This document shows positions 9,367 to 18,410 of a DNA stretch of 64,000 bases, one piece after another. A program made the position numbers and the translations under genes. Source of the stretch: Halobacterium hubeiense (GTDB taxonomy: Archaea > Halobacteriota > Halobacteria > Halobacteriales > Halobacteriaceae). Location of the stretch: assembly GCF_001488575.1 (NCBI RefSeq), contig NZ_LN831305.1:48460-112459 (forward strand). Direction: 5' to 3'. Positions within the stretch are counted from its first letter, which is position 1. Each line of letters opens with the position of its first letter. The notes under the pieces are model-generated. The model searched no databases and was not told where the DNA came from. It saw only the letters and a program-made list of their open reading frames with translations.

Positions 9367-9666
9367 TCAGGCGGTAGCGTCGTCGTATCGGCTGGCATTC
9401 GAAATGGCGAGCAGTCCGAGTCCGAGAAGTCCACCTACTGCCACTAAGCCGAAAATCGCTAAATTTGGCGGATTCAGTTCGAAAACGATTGGGCCGATTT
9501 TACCGTACTGCACTGCCGGCCCACCGTCGGTAAGCGGCCCCGACGGCCCACCGTTTCCATAGACAATAATTCCCAGCACGTACCCGAAGATGCCTGCGAC
9601 AGCAACGGCGCTGAGATACATCCATAGTACGACTCCGCGCCCGTTGGTCACCTGTCTGTCTGTCAT
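9367..9666 (-). CDS. Small membrane protein with two spans
   Basis: The start at 9666 (MTDRQVTNGRGVV) is chosen over 9717 because the extra residues are not haloarchaeal in character. The 99-residue product has two membrane helices (about 12-34 and 68-90) separated by an external Gly/Pro-rich loop. Similar proteins in haloarchaea lie in cox-type gene clusters, which is a recollection of context and not a function. It belongs to the 8.8-10.5 kb run of small membrane genes. Confidence 0.65.
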   Translation of the reverse strand: MTDRQVTNGRGVVLWMYLSAVAVAGIFGYVLGIIVYGNGGPSGPLTDGGPAVQYGKIGPIVFELNPPNLAIFGLVAVGGLLGLGLLAISNASRYDDATA

Positions 9667-9786
9667 TCGTCTAGGCGTATCAGTGAACTCCAGATGCAAC
9701 AATCGCTCGTTTTCCAATATCGCTCAGCCACAGATACCAAGCGCAAAGGGTCTGCGGGGACATTCACCCTCTCCGAAAGCCGGATA

Positions 9787-9996
9787 TTACCGTGTCGCAC
9801 GCGTCGGTAGCGTAAGGACGAAAGCGATGTGCTTGAGGAACCAAATCGGGATGAGCAATGCAAGCAACGCGCCAACTGCGGGACTGCCGGTCCCACCCCA
9901 AGCGACCTCCGCGATAGCGATACTCGGGAACAACACACCATTATACGCAATGGTGCTGACGACAATTCCCATCTGCTCCCGCGGCCAAATGACCAC
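9787..9996 (-). CDS. Small membrane protein with two spans
   Basis: This 69-residue protein has two hydrophobic segments (around IVVSTIAYNGVLFPSIAIA and AVGALLALLIPIWFLK). It sits between two other small membrane genes on the same strand with short spacers, suggesting a single transcript. No family was recognised. Confidence 0.6.
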   Translation of the reverse strand: MVIWPREQMGIVVSTIAYNGVLFPSIAIAEVAWGGTGSPAVGALLALLIPIWFLKHIAFVLTLPTRATR

Positions 9997-10005
9997 GTCA
10001 AACCG

Positions 10006-10155
10006 CTAACTGTTGTTCTGACCGAACCTTAGTACACCAATAAGCCCTGCTACCGCGACAACTGCCCACCCGAGCAGTCGAATTGGACTCGCGAAGAGCA
10101 TCCAGCCAGCTACGAGTAATCCCGTGGTCGGCGTAGTGACCAGGAGGACCTCCAC
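10006..10155 (-). CDS. 49-residue membrane peptide
   Basis: GTG 10155 to TAG 10006 gives a peptide with two short hydrophobic stretches (TTGLLVAGWMLFA and LLGWAVVAVAGLIGVL). The stop is 9 bp before the start of the next gene in the row. Coding is supported by hydrophobic pattern and strand only. Confidence 0.45.
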   Translation of the reverse strand: MEVLLVTTPTTGLLVAGWMLFASPIRLLGWAVVAVAGLIGVLRFGQNNS

Positions 10156-10247
10156 CGTCGGTCGCCGTCGGAAGAACTCTGTTTTTCCGGTAATTCAGGC
10201 ATTCAGTGGCTTCCGCAGTCTCGAAGAATGAAGCAGAACTGTCGTAG

Positions 10248-10463
10248 TTACGCTTGGCGACCGGTCGATTTCGTAGCTAAATCCCGAGTCACCATCACTA
10301 GCAGAGCGACAAGCAAACCCAGTATTGCGACGATGCTGGCCACGACGAACATACTGGCCAACCCACCTTCGGTGTATCCGGGGTTCACGATATGTATAAT
10401 CGTAATTGCTACGAGTAGAACCAACATCGTGACGACCATCGCATCTCCCAGCCTCTTTCTCAT
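10248..10463 (-). CDS. 71-residue membrane protein with two spans
   Basis: The start at 10463 (MRKRLGDAMVV) puts basic residues before the first helix, as expected for an N-in topology; a longer start at 10541 is possible. Two membrane helices flank the loop NPGYTEGG. It is probably the first gene of the leftward small-membrane-protein run and is divergent from tfb. Confidence 0.6.
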   Translation of the reverse strand: MRKRLGDAMVVTMLVLLVAITIIHIVNPGYTEGGLASMFVVASIVAILGLLVALLVMVTRDLATKSTGRQA

Positions 10464-10631
10464 ATTCAAATGCCGATTGGGAAGAGGTGTGGAAATGTCT
10501 GAGCCGGTGTCCCGAATTTTGGGAATCCGCTTCAAACTCATTAGCTGGGGCTGCTTGCTTCTAAATCAGAGCCACCCAATTGTCAACCGGGCTATCCGTG
10601 CGGTAGTGTAGAGCCGAATCCTCAAAAATAT

Positions 10632-11561
10632 ATGACGGAACCACAAGAAAACCGCAGTCCAAAAGATCGAACAAATTGCCCGGAGTGTGGGGGACAGATT
10701 CGGTACAATAATTCACAGAGTGAGGTAGCATGTCAACAGTGTGGGTTGGTCATCGAAGAGGAAACTATCGACCATGGGCCAGAGTGGCGGTCGTTTACTG
10801 ACGAACAACGCCAGAAAAAGAGCCGAGTCGGCGCACCGACGACGCCACTGATGCACGATAAGGGACTCAGCACGACTATCAGCTGGCAGGACAAGGATGC
10901 GCGCGGCCAACATCTGTCAAGCAGAAAACGGGAGCGACTACGACGGCTCCGCCGGTGGGACGAACGATTCCGCACGAAAGATGCCGCAGAGCGGAACCTC
11001 AAACAGGCATTCGACGAGATTGATCGGATGGCGTCGGCACTGGGCTTGCCTGAGGCAGTCCGTGAGACAGCGGGGGTCCTCTATCGGTGTGCCGTCGAGG
11101 AAGGGTTACTTCCGGGTCGTTCTATCGAAGGGATGGCAACGGCTGCACTGTACGCGAGCGCGCGGCAACATCAAACACCGAGATCTCCGTTCGTAGTCGA
11201 GACGGTAAGCAGAGTCGAAAAGAAACGCTTTCAGCGGGCATACCGGTATCTCTCTCGGGAGCTCAAGCTTGAAATCGAACCGGAATCTCCGGACCAGCAT
11301 CTACCGCGGCTCGCATCAACACTTGACGTAACTGACGAGGCACTTCGCCGTGCGCGAGACCTGCTCGACGTTGCCCAGCAGAACGGCATCCATAGTGGCA
11401 AAAGCCCGGTCGGAATGGCGGCATCAGCGCTGTATGCGGCGACGTATTTGACGAACGAGAAACTCACCCAGGAGACCGTGAGTTCAGCGGCAAGCGTGAG
11501 CAAGGTCACGATTCGAACTCGCTATCAGGAACTGTTGGACGTATACGCTGAGCACAAGTGA
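10632..11561 (+). CDS. tfb: Transcription initiation factor IIB (TFB)
   Basis: The 309-residue protein has an N-terminal zinc ribbon (CPECGG near residue 17 and CQQCG near residue 36), the B-reader/linker with EWRSF and many Arg residues, and two cyclin-like repeats (about 115-200 and 210-305) ending in a helix-turn-helix (SAASVSKVTIRTRYQEL). TFB recruits RNA polymerase to TBP-bound promoters. Haloarchaea carry several TFB copies and plasmid copies act as alternative specificity factors. A TATA-like AAAATATA lies directly in front of the start, and the downstream wHTH gene overlaps the stop. Confidence 0.95.
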   Translation: MTEPQENRSPKDRTNCPECGGQIRYNNSQSEVACQQCGLVIEEETIDHGPEWRSFTDEQRQKKSRVGAPTTPLMHDKGLSTTISWQDKDARGQHLSSRKRERLRRLRRWDERFRTKDAAERNLKQAFDEIDRMASALGLPEAVRETAGVLYRCAVEEGLLPGRSIEGMATAALYASARQHQTPRSPFVVETVSRVEKKRFQRAYRYLSRELKLEIEPESPDQHLPRLASTLDVTDEALRRARDLLDVAQQNGIHSGKSPVGMAASALYAATYLTNEKLTQETVSSAASVSKVTIRTRYQELLDVYAEHK

Positions 11562-11779
11562 TGTACCAGTACCCGAGCCAGATCGAAAGAGACATTCTAG
11601 AGGCACTCGCCGGCGAATCACCGATTCACACGGTCGAGATTGCGGCCACAATACATCGACATCCAGTACACGTTGAACGAGTATGCATCCAGCTTTGCGA
11701 ACAAGGAATCCTCAACTCGAGCCGACGCGGATTCTACGAACTCGCCGATGATAGCCCCCAGCAGTTCAGATGGCAGTGA
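11561..11779 (+). CDS. Small winged-helix protein coupled to tfb
   Basis: The ATG at 11561 overlaps the TGA of tfb (TGATG), so translation is coupled. The 72-residue product has a helix-turn-helix core (TVEIAATIHRHPVHVERVC) and a beta wing (RRGFYEL). It may be a co-regulator for TFB-directed transcription, judged only from the coupling. It resembles PhiH1-repressor-like wHTH proteins. Confidence 0.75.
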   Translation: MYQYPSQIERDILEALAGESPIHTVEIAATIHRHPVHVERVCIQLCEQGILNSSRRGFYELADDSPQQFRWQ

Positions 11780-11937
11780 CTCAGATTTCAATTGAAGGTG
11801 CACCACCAGAAGGCGTATCAACCAGACTCCGACGAAGAGGCCCAACAGCCAACACTCGGCGAACAGCTGAACGTTGTCACCTGGAATGACAGGCAGGAAT
11901 CACACGAAGTATCCCGCGAAAAACCGAGGCGTGCAAC

Positions 11938-12315
11938 ATGGCGGATGATGCAACGACGCCGGACGACCAGCCGCCCCCGGAACTTGTCCTTGACGCGCTA
12001 GATGACCCCGATTGCCAATCAATACTCCGCAAAACCGCCGAGCCAATGACTGCTACCGAACTCACTGAAGCGTGTGACATTCCTCGTTCGACGCTGTACC
12101 GAAAGCTTGACCAACTCAGTGATGCCGCACTCCTGCGAGAACACGACAAGATAAACCCCGACGGTGGGCGAACGGCGTACTATCAGCGGAATTTTGAGAA
12201 CGTGAACATCACGATTGACCAGGATGACACGTTTTCAGTGACAATCGACCACAGACAGCAAGGAACTGATGAGCGGCTTCGAGATATCTGGTCGAAGATG
12301 GGTGACGAACTATGA
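11938..12315 (+). CDS. ArsR-like winged-helix transcriptional regulator
   Basis: This 125-residue protein starts with an acidic tail, then a winged helix: ILRKTAEPMTATELTEACDIPRSTLYRKLDQL (about 28-60) with a wing at NPDGGRTAYYQ. The C-terminal half (INITIDQDDTFSVTI-like strand, then LRDIWSKMGDEL) is typical of haloarchaeal regulators that pair with a DUF7521 membrane protein. The next gene starts inside its stop (ATGA overlap), so the two are translated together and probably form a sensing pair. Confidence 0.85.
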   Translation: MADDATTPDDQPPPELVLDALDDPDCQSILRKTAEPMTATELTEACDIPRSTLYRKLDQLSDAALLREHDKINPDGGRTAYYQRNFENVNITIDQDDTFSVTIDHRQQGTDERLRDIWSKMGDEL

Positions 12316-12590
12316 ATGAGATCATGGCTGCGATTGTCGCTGTGAAAGCCCTCATACTGGGGCTTGGCGGGGGAATTACGTATATCGCGCACAGAGCGTA
12401 TCATCGGACGGGCGACCCCTCACTCGGACTGCTGCGGGTTGGCTTCGGGATTGTGACGTTCGGTGCATTGTTCACTGGTGCTATCAATATGTTCTATTCC
12501 GTATCGCTCCCTCTCGGCGTCCTCGTTAACAGCACCTTCGTGGCCGCTGGTCTCGCGGTGATTCTGTATTCGCTGTATGTACAAGACTGA
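12312..12590 (+). CDS. DUF7521-like membrane protein, partner of the upstream regulator
   Basis: This 92-residue protein has three membrane helices (about 5-27, 38-60, 65-88) and overlaps the upstream regulator by 4 nt. The regulator-plus-membrane-protein pair is a recurrent haloarchaeal arrangement; the biochemical role is not known. A short spacer leads to the next membrane protein, so all three may be one transcript. Confidence 0.75.
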   Translation: MNEIMAAIVAVKALILGLGGGITYIAHRAYHRTGDPSLGLLRVGFGIVTFGALFTGAINMFYSVSLPLGVLVNSTFVAAGLAVILYSLYVQD

Positions 12591-12608
12591 CAACACGTTC
12601 ACACACTC

Positions 12609-13826
12609 ATGCTCCAAGGATATCCCCGACATCAAATCGGACGAACCGCCGCAGCCGTACAAAACCTGAACGAACGCATCTCAATTCCCGCACAAAGCAA
12701 AGGCAATCGTGGGAGTGCTCGCTTCGACTTCCTTCTCGTGTTGGTCGTAGTCGTGGTTCTCGCACAGGTTCCGGTTGCGTCAGCTCATGGCGGCGACGGA
12801 CCTCTTGTCATCTCCAAACAGGCGAGTATCGCCGTATTTCTCGGCGGAGTTGGCCTCGTCGCTGGCTGTGCATTATTGAAGCGTCGGGAATACGTCTCAC
12901 CGACAACGGCACTGTATGGAATTGGAGTGGGATTATTCGTCGCTATCCTCGGCATCATCATTTTTGACGGGGTTACACCAGATCCGGCCTATGCAGCCAG
13001 TTCGATGCCGTTCCCCCGGTCGTGGTACGAATTGTTCGGGCTCGGTATCGGGGTCAGTGTTGTGGTAGCGAGTTTTGGTATCGGATTACATCGGTGGCCG
13101 ACCCGCCCACGATACACATTCCTCGGTATTCTCATGGGCTTGTGGATCTCGTACCCATACATAATCCGCGGATCCGCAAGCTACACCCACCCGCTGGGGT
13201 ATCTCATCGTACTAGGCACGCCGATTCTCGTCGGATATATTGTCTGGACGGACCGAGGAGACGTCGTCCGGACAGCGTTCCGGGATTGTGTTGCGCGACG
13301 GTTCGGGGCGACCGTCACGCTTCTCTCTGGGCTGTTTTTCCTCACGTCGAGCGGGTATCTCTCCTTCTTCTGGGAAGAGGGGCTGCCACGTGAGCGCGTT
13401 GTCACAGTTCTACCAGTCAATTATCAGCTTGTCCAGTGGGATACGCTCGAAATTGTGCTCCCGCAGTTTCCCTTGACCGTTGCACTCTCAATTGGTGTCG
13501 TCACGATAGTAGGGCTGCTGAGTGTCCTAATTGGAGTGAACGCCCTACTAATTGCTTGGCAGTGGCGGCTTGAGGAGAAGGCGGGGATGATGCAAGGAAC
13601 AGCCGGCACAGGGTCTGTAATTGGTGCTTGCACGTGTGGTTGCTGCGGGCCGCTCGTCGCGAAGATCGCTGTACTCGCAGCCGGCCCGTCCGTTGCAGCT
13701 CCACTATACTGGGTCTTCGTCGATTCATCTTCCCCACTCAGCGCGTTGTTTATAGTGGCGACGGTGGTCATCTTCACTGCAACACTCATCTATTCGACTG
13801 AAGAGTTGGTGCCGTCAGCGACGTAA
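12609..13826 (+). CDS. Polytopic membrane protein with CTCGCC cysteine motif
   Basis: About nine membrane helices. A possible start is ATG 12609, but the first helix (LLVLVVVVVLAQVPVASAHGG, around residue 40-60) looks like a signal or anchor, so a start further in is possible. The most striking element is GACTCGCCGPLVAK near residue 345, with four Cys in seven positions inside a helix hairpin, suggestive of metal or cluster binding. No known family was recognised. Its setting between metal- and redox-related genes supports a transport or sensing role, which is inference. Confidence 0.65.
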   Translation: MLQGYPRHQIGRTAAAVQNLNERISIPAQSKGNRGSARFDFLLVLVVVVVLAQVPVASAHGGDGPLVISKQASIAVFLGGVGLVAGCALLKRREYVSPTTALYGIGVGLFVAILGIIIFDGVTPDPAYAASSMPFPRSWYELFGLGIGVSVVVASFGIGLHRWPTRPRYTFLGILMGLWISYPYIIRGSASYTHPLGYLIVLGTPILVGYIVWTDRGDVVRTAFRDCVARRFGATVTLLSGLFFLTSSGYLSFFWEEGLPRERVVTVLPVNYQLVQWDTLEIVLPQFPLTVALSIGVVTIVGLLSVLIGVNALLIAWQWRLEEKAGMMQGTAGTGSVIGACTCGCCGPLVAKIAVLAAGPSVAAPLYWVFVDSSSPLSALFIVATVVIFTATLIYSTEELVPSAT

Positions 13827-13954
13827 CCACGATGTCCACGGGAACGGTAGCCTTGCGAGAAAACCACACCTCCACACGACTGGTTTCCTTCCCGTACTAA
13901 CTACGCTGAAGTTTGCTGCGCACGGTTCGCGTTCGAAGGTACGGCGTTGGTGTG

Positions 13955-14149
13955 TTACGCTCCTTGCATGTCCATTGGCCGGAGCCAATGATACCACACA
14001 AACAGTACCATCCCACCGTATCCCGCTGCCCAGACAACCTGGCTGAGCGTATCTGCACCCATCTCAGAGAGGAAGTAGCTAGTCACCCCGGGGATAGCGA
14101 TACCCGCGAAGACGATCGCTCCGAATACGACCCGGTCGTCGAGGTCCAT
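13955..14149 (-). CDS. Small membrane protein, cox-cluster-like context
   Basis: The start MDLDDRVVFG at 14149 overlaps the stop of the upstream gene (TAATG), so translation is coupled. The 64-residue product has two hydrophobic helices (about 8-28 and 38-56) and a conserved-looking WYHWLRPMDMQGA end. Function unknown. Confidence 0.7.
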   Translation of the reverse strand: MDLDDRVVFGAIVFAGIAIPGVTSYFLSEMGADTLSQVVWAAGYGGMVLFVWYHWLRPMDMQGA

Positions 14150-14502
14150 TAGGCGACACCTCGCCATCGAACCAGTTGACGGCCAACAATCCCGGTTGTA
14201 ATGCCGATACCACCAGCTATCAACAGTGAAACACCGCGGAAGCTCGCTTCGTAGCGAAGGAGAAGCAGTCCGCCCACCGCTGCGAGTGTACTCAGCACAG
14301 CAATCACACGAAGTGGTCGCGTAACGTGTTGGGACTCTGTGAGAATTCCTGCAACAGAGCCAATAAACAGTAGCAGGCCGCCGATGGTTACCGGTCGTAG
14401 TCCGAACACGACACCGATCTCGGACGTAACGAGCGCGAGCGCTACCAGTGGTGGCCAGGGGCTCGCGCGGGGATAGGCGTCACTCAAGCCGGCGTCACTC
14501 AT
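14149..14502 (-). CDS. DUF7541-like membrane protein (cox-cluster type)
   Basis: The 117-residue protein begins with a short hydrophilic part (GLSDAYPRASPWPP), then four membrane helices. The N-terminal pattern matches haloarchaeal proteins from cytochrome-oxidase gene clusters (DUF7541, from memory). The start overlaps the end of the P-type ATPase by 4 nt, placing it in one operon with zntA and the next gene. Role in metal export or membrane assembly is inferred. Confidence 0.7.
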   Translation of the reverse strand: MSDAGLSDAYPRASPWPPLVALALVTSEIGVVFGLRPVTIGGLLLFIGSVAGILTESQHVTRPLRVIAVLSTLAAVGGLLLLRYEASFRGVSLLIAGGIGITTGIVGRQLVRWRGVA

Positions 14503-17108
14503 GGGGCCACCTCGTCAGTATCTATCCCAGCTGGCGTGATGCGGGAGAGCCGCATGGCGTTTCCGGTGACGCCGAGCGTCATGCCGGCGTCGCCAACGAG
14601 GACAGCCATCCAAATCGGGACGAATCCGAACGGCACGCCGAGTGCGAGTACGGCCTTCGCACCTAGACTCGTCCAGATGTTCTGCTGGATGACGCTGTTC
14701 GCGTCGTGCGAGAGTTCGTAGAGATACGGCAGCTTCGACAGATCGTCACTCATCAGTGCGATGTCGGCGGTTTCGAGGGCGGTATCTGTCCCAGCGGCGC
14801 CCATCGCGATTCCCACAGTCGCAGTCGCGAGCGCGGGTGCGTCGTTGACGCCGTCACCGATCATCGCGACCCCGTCGTGCTGTTCGTCGAGTTCCTTGAT
14901 TGCTGACACCTTCTGGTCCGGCAGGAGTTCGGCGCGATACTCGTCAACGCCGACCTGCTCGGCAATCGCTCGGGCGGTCCGCTCGTTGTCACCCGTAAGC
15001 ATGACAATCTGTTCGACGCCGAGGTCGTGGAGCTGCTGGATCGCCTGCTTCGCCCCGGGCCGAATCTCGTCGGCCACGGCGATCACACCCTCGATCTCGT
15101 CCTCCGTACCGACGAGGACGACAGTCTTCCCCTCGGACTGGAGGTCGGGAACCGTTCCCTCGAGGAGGTCGAGGCAGTCGTTGCGTTCGCACATCTGCCG
15201 GCTCTTCGTCGTGACGACCCCGCCGTCGGTCGTCGCGTGGACATGTTCGAGGTCGAACCCAAGGTCCGCGAAGAATCCCGGCTTCCCGGCGTAGTGTTTC
15301 TCGCCGTCGAGAGAGGCCTCGACGCCTTTCCCGGTGATACTCTCGAAGTCATCGACGGTCGGCGCCCCAATATCGCTGTCCTTTGCGTATTCGATGATTG
15401 CGTCGCCGATAGGGTGTTCGGACCGTGATTCCAGCCCGCGTGCACACCGGAGAACGTCGTCCTTGCTTTTGTCGTTCAGCGGGATGACGTCCGTGACCGT
15501 GAGTTCGCCCTTGGTGATTGTGCCGGTCTTGTCCATCGCGATAGCCTCGACCGCCCCCATCGCTTCGAGGTGGTTGCCGCCCTTGATGAGGACGCCGTTC
15601 TTCGCGGCGCTGGTGATTCCCGACACCACGGACACCGGCGTCGAGATGACGAACGCACACGGGCAGGCGAGGACGAGTAGCGTGAGCCCGTAGACGATGA
15701 ACGTCGGCCACGACGCTCCGAGCACCAGCGGCGGGATTCCCGCTACCATGACTGCGAAGCCGACGACGATCGGCGTGTAGTACGAGGAGAAGCGGTTGAC
15801 GAACTGCTCGCGCTCGGTCTTGTTGGACTGGGCGTCTTCCACCATCTGGACGATGCGCGAGAGCGTGTTGTCGCCCGCTTCGGAGGTGACCTCGATTTCG
15901 AGGTAGCCTTGCTCGTTGATTGTGCCGGCGTACACCTCGTCACCCGGTGTCTTGTCCACGGGGACGCTCTCGCCGGTGATCGGGGCCTGATTGACGGCAC
16001 TCTCACCGTCGAGGACCTCGCCATCCATGGGGATTTTCTCGCCCGGCCGCACGACGACGATGTCGCCGACGGTCACGTCGTCGACGGGAACGGTCACCTC
16101 TTCGCCGTCGCGTTTGACCGTCGCCTCGTCCGGCGAGAGGTCCATCAGCTCCTGGAGTGAGTTCCGCGCCCGGTCCATCGAGTAGCGCTCGAGGAGCTCG
16201 GCGATGCTGAACAGGAACGCGAGCGTGGCGGCCTCGAAGTATAGCGCTTCTCCGAAGACGAGGCTGGCGATAATCGCGCCACTGATGGCGATGCTCATCA
16301 ACAGGTCGATGTCGAGGTTGCGATTCAGCGCGGAGTAGTAGCCGTTCCGGAAGATGATTTGGCCAGCAACCCCGACTGCGACGAGGAAGAGGATATCAGC
16401 AGCGAGTAATTCGCGGCCGACGAGCTCGGCCACGAGGACGTTCTGGCTCGTGAGGAAGAACTCGAAGAGTAGGCCGAGTGCGACGAACCCGCCGCTGATC
16501 CACGTCTTGATAGCGCGCGAACTCCGCCAGACACTCTCGCGCTCCTCGGTAGCGCTTGCGGCAGCGTCCGTTTCGTCCGCTGGGGAGTCTGTCACATCGT
16601 AGCCTGCACCTTCGATCGCAGCGACGACCTCCGACGACGTCGTCGCATCGTCGTACGTCGCGACGACCTCCCCAGTCGTGGGTCGCGTTTCGTAGCTTCT
16701 GATGCCCGAGACGTCGTCCAGTGCGTTTTCGACTTTCCCCGCACAGGACGCACAGTCCATGTCTGGGACGGCGAACGATGCTGTCCTCTCGGCTCGATCT
16801 TCGACGGTGTATCCGGCTTTCTCGACGCGTTCTGCAATCTCGTCCGGGGAGGTCTGGTCTCCCTCGTAGGAGACGGAGAGCGTCCCTGTCGTCACCTGTG
16901 GGTCGATAGTTTCGACGCCGTCGAGTTTCTGCACACTGTTTTCGACCTTCCCTGCGCAGGACGGACAGTCCATTTCGGGCACAGAGAACTGGGCGACGTC
17001 GTCGTGACTCGATGAGGCCGTGGTTACGTTCTCAGTTTCTTGTTTATTGGTATCATGGTCATGGTCGTGCTCGTGGTCATGCCCACCGCCTTCTGGTGGT
17101 GGAGTCAT
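14499..17108 (-). CDS. zntA: P1B-type heavy-metal ATPase, Zn/Cd type
   Basis: The 869-residue protein has a His/Asp-rich tail (about 9-20), two HMA domains with MDCPSC (46-51) and MDCASC (117-122), and the membrane motif ACPCAFVISTP followed by SGITSAAKNGVLIKGG. That pattern is of the P1B-2 (ZntA/CadA) branch, where CopA would have ALGLATP. The phosphorylation site DKTGT, SEHPIG and TGDN/GDGVNDAP are intact, and an Asp in the last helix region (LVGDAGMTLG) agrees with Zn2+/Cd2+/Pb2+ export. A Cys pair insertion (MCERNDC) sits in the N domain. It leads an operon with two small membrane proteins. Copper as substrate is less likely. Confidence 0.93.
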   Translation of the reverse strand: MTPPPEGGGHDHEHDHDHDTNKQETENVTTASSSHDDVAQFSVPEMDCPSCAGKVENSVQKLDGVETIDPQVTTGTLSVSYEGDQTSPDEIAERVEKAGYTVEDRAERTASFAVPDMDCASCAGKVENALDDVSGIRSYETRPTTGEVVATYDDATTSSEVVAAIEGAGYDVTDSPADETDAAASATEERESVWRSSRAIKTWISGGFVALGLLFEFFLTSQNVLVAELVGRELLAADILFLVAVGVAGQIIFRNGYYSALNRNLDIDLLMSIAISGAIIASLVFGEALYFEAATLAFLFSIAELLERYSMDRARNSLQELMDLSPDEATVKRDGEEVTVPVDDVTVGDIVVVRPGEKIPMDGEVLDGESAVNQAPITGESVPVDKTPGDEVYAGTINEQGYLEIEVTSEAGDNTLSRIVQMVEDAQSNKTEREQFVNRFSSYYTPIVVGFAVMVAGIPPLVLGASWPTFIVYGLTLLVLACPCAFVISTPVSVVSGITSAAKNGVLIKGGNHLEAMGAVEAIAMDKTGTITKGELTVTDVIPLNDKSKDDVLRCARGLESRSEHPIGDAIIEYAKDSDIGAPTVDDFESITGKGVEASLDGEKHYAGKPGFFADLGFDLEHVHATTDGGVVTTKSRQMCERNDCLDLLEGTVPDLQSEGKTVVLVGTEDEIEGVIAVADEIRPGAKQAIQQLHDLGVEQIVMLTGDNERTARAIAEQVGVDEYRAELLPDQKVSAIKELDEQHDGVAMIGDGVNDAPALATATVGIAMGAAGTDTALETADIALMSDDLSKLPYLYELSHDANSVIQQNIWTSLGAKAVLALGVPFGFVPIWMAVLVGDAGMTLGVTGNAMRLSRITPAGIDTDEVAP

Positions 17109-17240
17109 TATATAGGCCGTAGTTCCACAGACTTATTAAATCGACTGCTATATAGAGGCGATTTATTAACAAGTGTTATTAAAATCTGTTGGATAGGATA
17201 ATAGCTGCGGCTGACTATATTGCAGTGAGGGCTTCGAACC

Positions 17241-17249
17241 TTTATATAG
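17241..17249 (+). promoter_or_regulatory. TATA box of the DUF1931 gene
   Basis: TTTATATAG lies about 26-30 bp upstream of the ATG at 17274, the normal distance for a leaderless haloarchaeal transcript. Confidence 0.6.
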
Positions 17250-17273
17250 TGGACAAGAGAAGTCCGCGATGGA

Positions 17274-17441
17274 ATGTCTGACCTCATCGTCAAAGCAGCC
17301 GTGAAGGACGCACTCTCGGACCACAACGTCTCGGCAGATTTCTACGACGCCCTCAACGAAGAGGTCGCCGAACTGCTCGACGACGCCGCAGAGCGTGCTG
17401 AGGCCAACGACCGGAAGACGGTCCAGCCCCGCGACCTGTAG
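17274..17441 (+). CDS. DUF1931-like histone-fold small protein
   Basis: This 55-residue acidic protein contains the pattern AAVKDALSDHNVSADFYDAL followed by a helix rich in Glu/Asp/Ala and the end NDRKTVQPRDL. The last part is the R-x-T-V-x-x-x-D-L signature of histone folds. In haloarchaea such proteins are annotated DUF1931 and occur beside xseA-like genes. DNA binding is inferred; acidic composition argues for a role in protein-protein contact. The gene has its own TATA box and is followed by the broken xseA. Confidence 0.8.
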   Translation: MSDLIVKAAVKDALSDHNVSADFYDALNEEVAELLDDAAERAEANDRKTVQPRDL

Positions 17442-17516
17442 GCCTGCGTAACGCAGCCAACCCCGGCACTCGAACGTAGCTTTTTGAGGTTCCTGTTCAG
17501 AAGTTAGAAAACGGAG

Positions 17517-18067
17517 ATGGCGGACGCACCGGATACCGAACGGCAGGCGGTCGAACCCGATGCGAGAGAGGTCCTTAGCGTGTCACAGCTGAACGACCGG
17601 ATCGCGTCGGTCGTCCAGGACACGCCTGCCCTCAACGGTGTCCGCTGTATCGGCGAGGTCACTGACCTCCACAAGAACAGTACGGCGCTCTACTTCACGC
17701 TCACCGACGGCGAGGCCGAGCTCCCCTGCATGATCTGGGCGAACCGTTACCGGGAGATGGACGCTGACCTCGAGGACGGGACCGAAGTCATCCTCGAGGG
17801 CGATATCGACTACTGGGTCGAAGGTGGGAAGATCGACCTCAAACCGTGGGAGGTGATCGTCGTCGGCGACGGCGACAAGGCTGCTGCAGTCGAGCGACTG
17901 CGAAGCGAACTCGAAGAGCGTGGCTGGTTCGGCGACGACAACCATTAGCGTTCTCAGAGCGGGGTGGCGTCGTCACTTCCCTCCGAGGGGACGCCCGGTA
18001 CGACATCCAGAGCACGACCATTCCAAGGCTGTCGGCACCGACGTCCGTTACGAACGGTATCTACTAA
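17517..18067 (+). pseudogene. xseA: Broken xseA (exonuclease VII large subunit)
   Basis: The first 143 codons are intact and encode the N-terminal OB-fold domain of XseA (SVSQLNDRIASVV, CIGEVTDL, YFTLTDGEAELPCMIW). The frame then ends at 17948. In the next frame the sequence goes on with LAFSERGGVVTSLRGDARYD (family motif VGVVTSLRGDARYDI), and after a small internal deletion with APTSVTNGIY, then stops. The gene therefore carries a frameshift and a deletion and has lost its catalytic C terminus. The lone OB domain could still be made. Confidence 0.85.
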
Positions 18068-18150
18068 TTCAACTCTCGCTCTTGTCGGGATAAGGAGGGG
18101 GATCGTAAGGAGACCAGATATTCAACGCCGAATGGACCACGCCGTTGAGA

Positions 18151-18410
18151 TTATTTCTCTGCGCGGCGGTCTTCGATATCTGCGATAAGGGCTTGTGCTC
18201 GTTCTTCTGCAGTTTTGGAGTGCTCGCTTGTCGGCTCGGTTCTTTCACCTCGATCGATACTGGAGACTTCCTGTTCCCAGCCCTGCTTGGCGTAGGCGTC
18301 GTCGGGTGCCGCCTCGAAGCGTTGAACGGCTGAATCGAGCGATACAAGTCGCTGTTTTAGCTCGTCGGCTCGATGTGGATCGATATAATAGAGTGCGCTC
18401 TTGTGGCGGA
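18151..18410 (-). pseudogene. C-terminal remnant of a wHTH protein cut by the IS1595 element
   Basis: Reading leftward from the IS edge, the frame encodes the end of a regulator: YYIDPHRADELKQRLVSL, then a segment with APDDAYAKQGWEQEV, then an acidic tail to TAA 18151. The first part matches the C terminus of the intact wHTH gene at 46498-46839 (YYVPVDRAEDLQRRLESV and APDDAYAVEGWEEQV). The winged-helix part is missing; it would be expected on the other side of the IS but is not there. Confidence 0.75.

Noticed and set aside
14499..17108. CopA-type copper ATPase
   Set aside because: The helix after CPC reads AFVISTPVSVVSG and the later LIKGG pattern is of the Zn/Cd/Pb branch, not ALGLATP of CopA.
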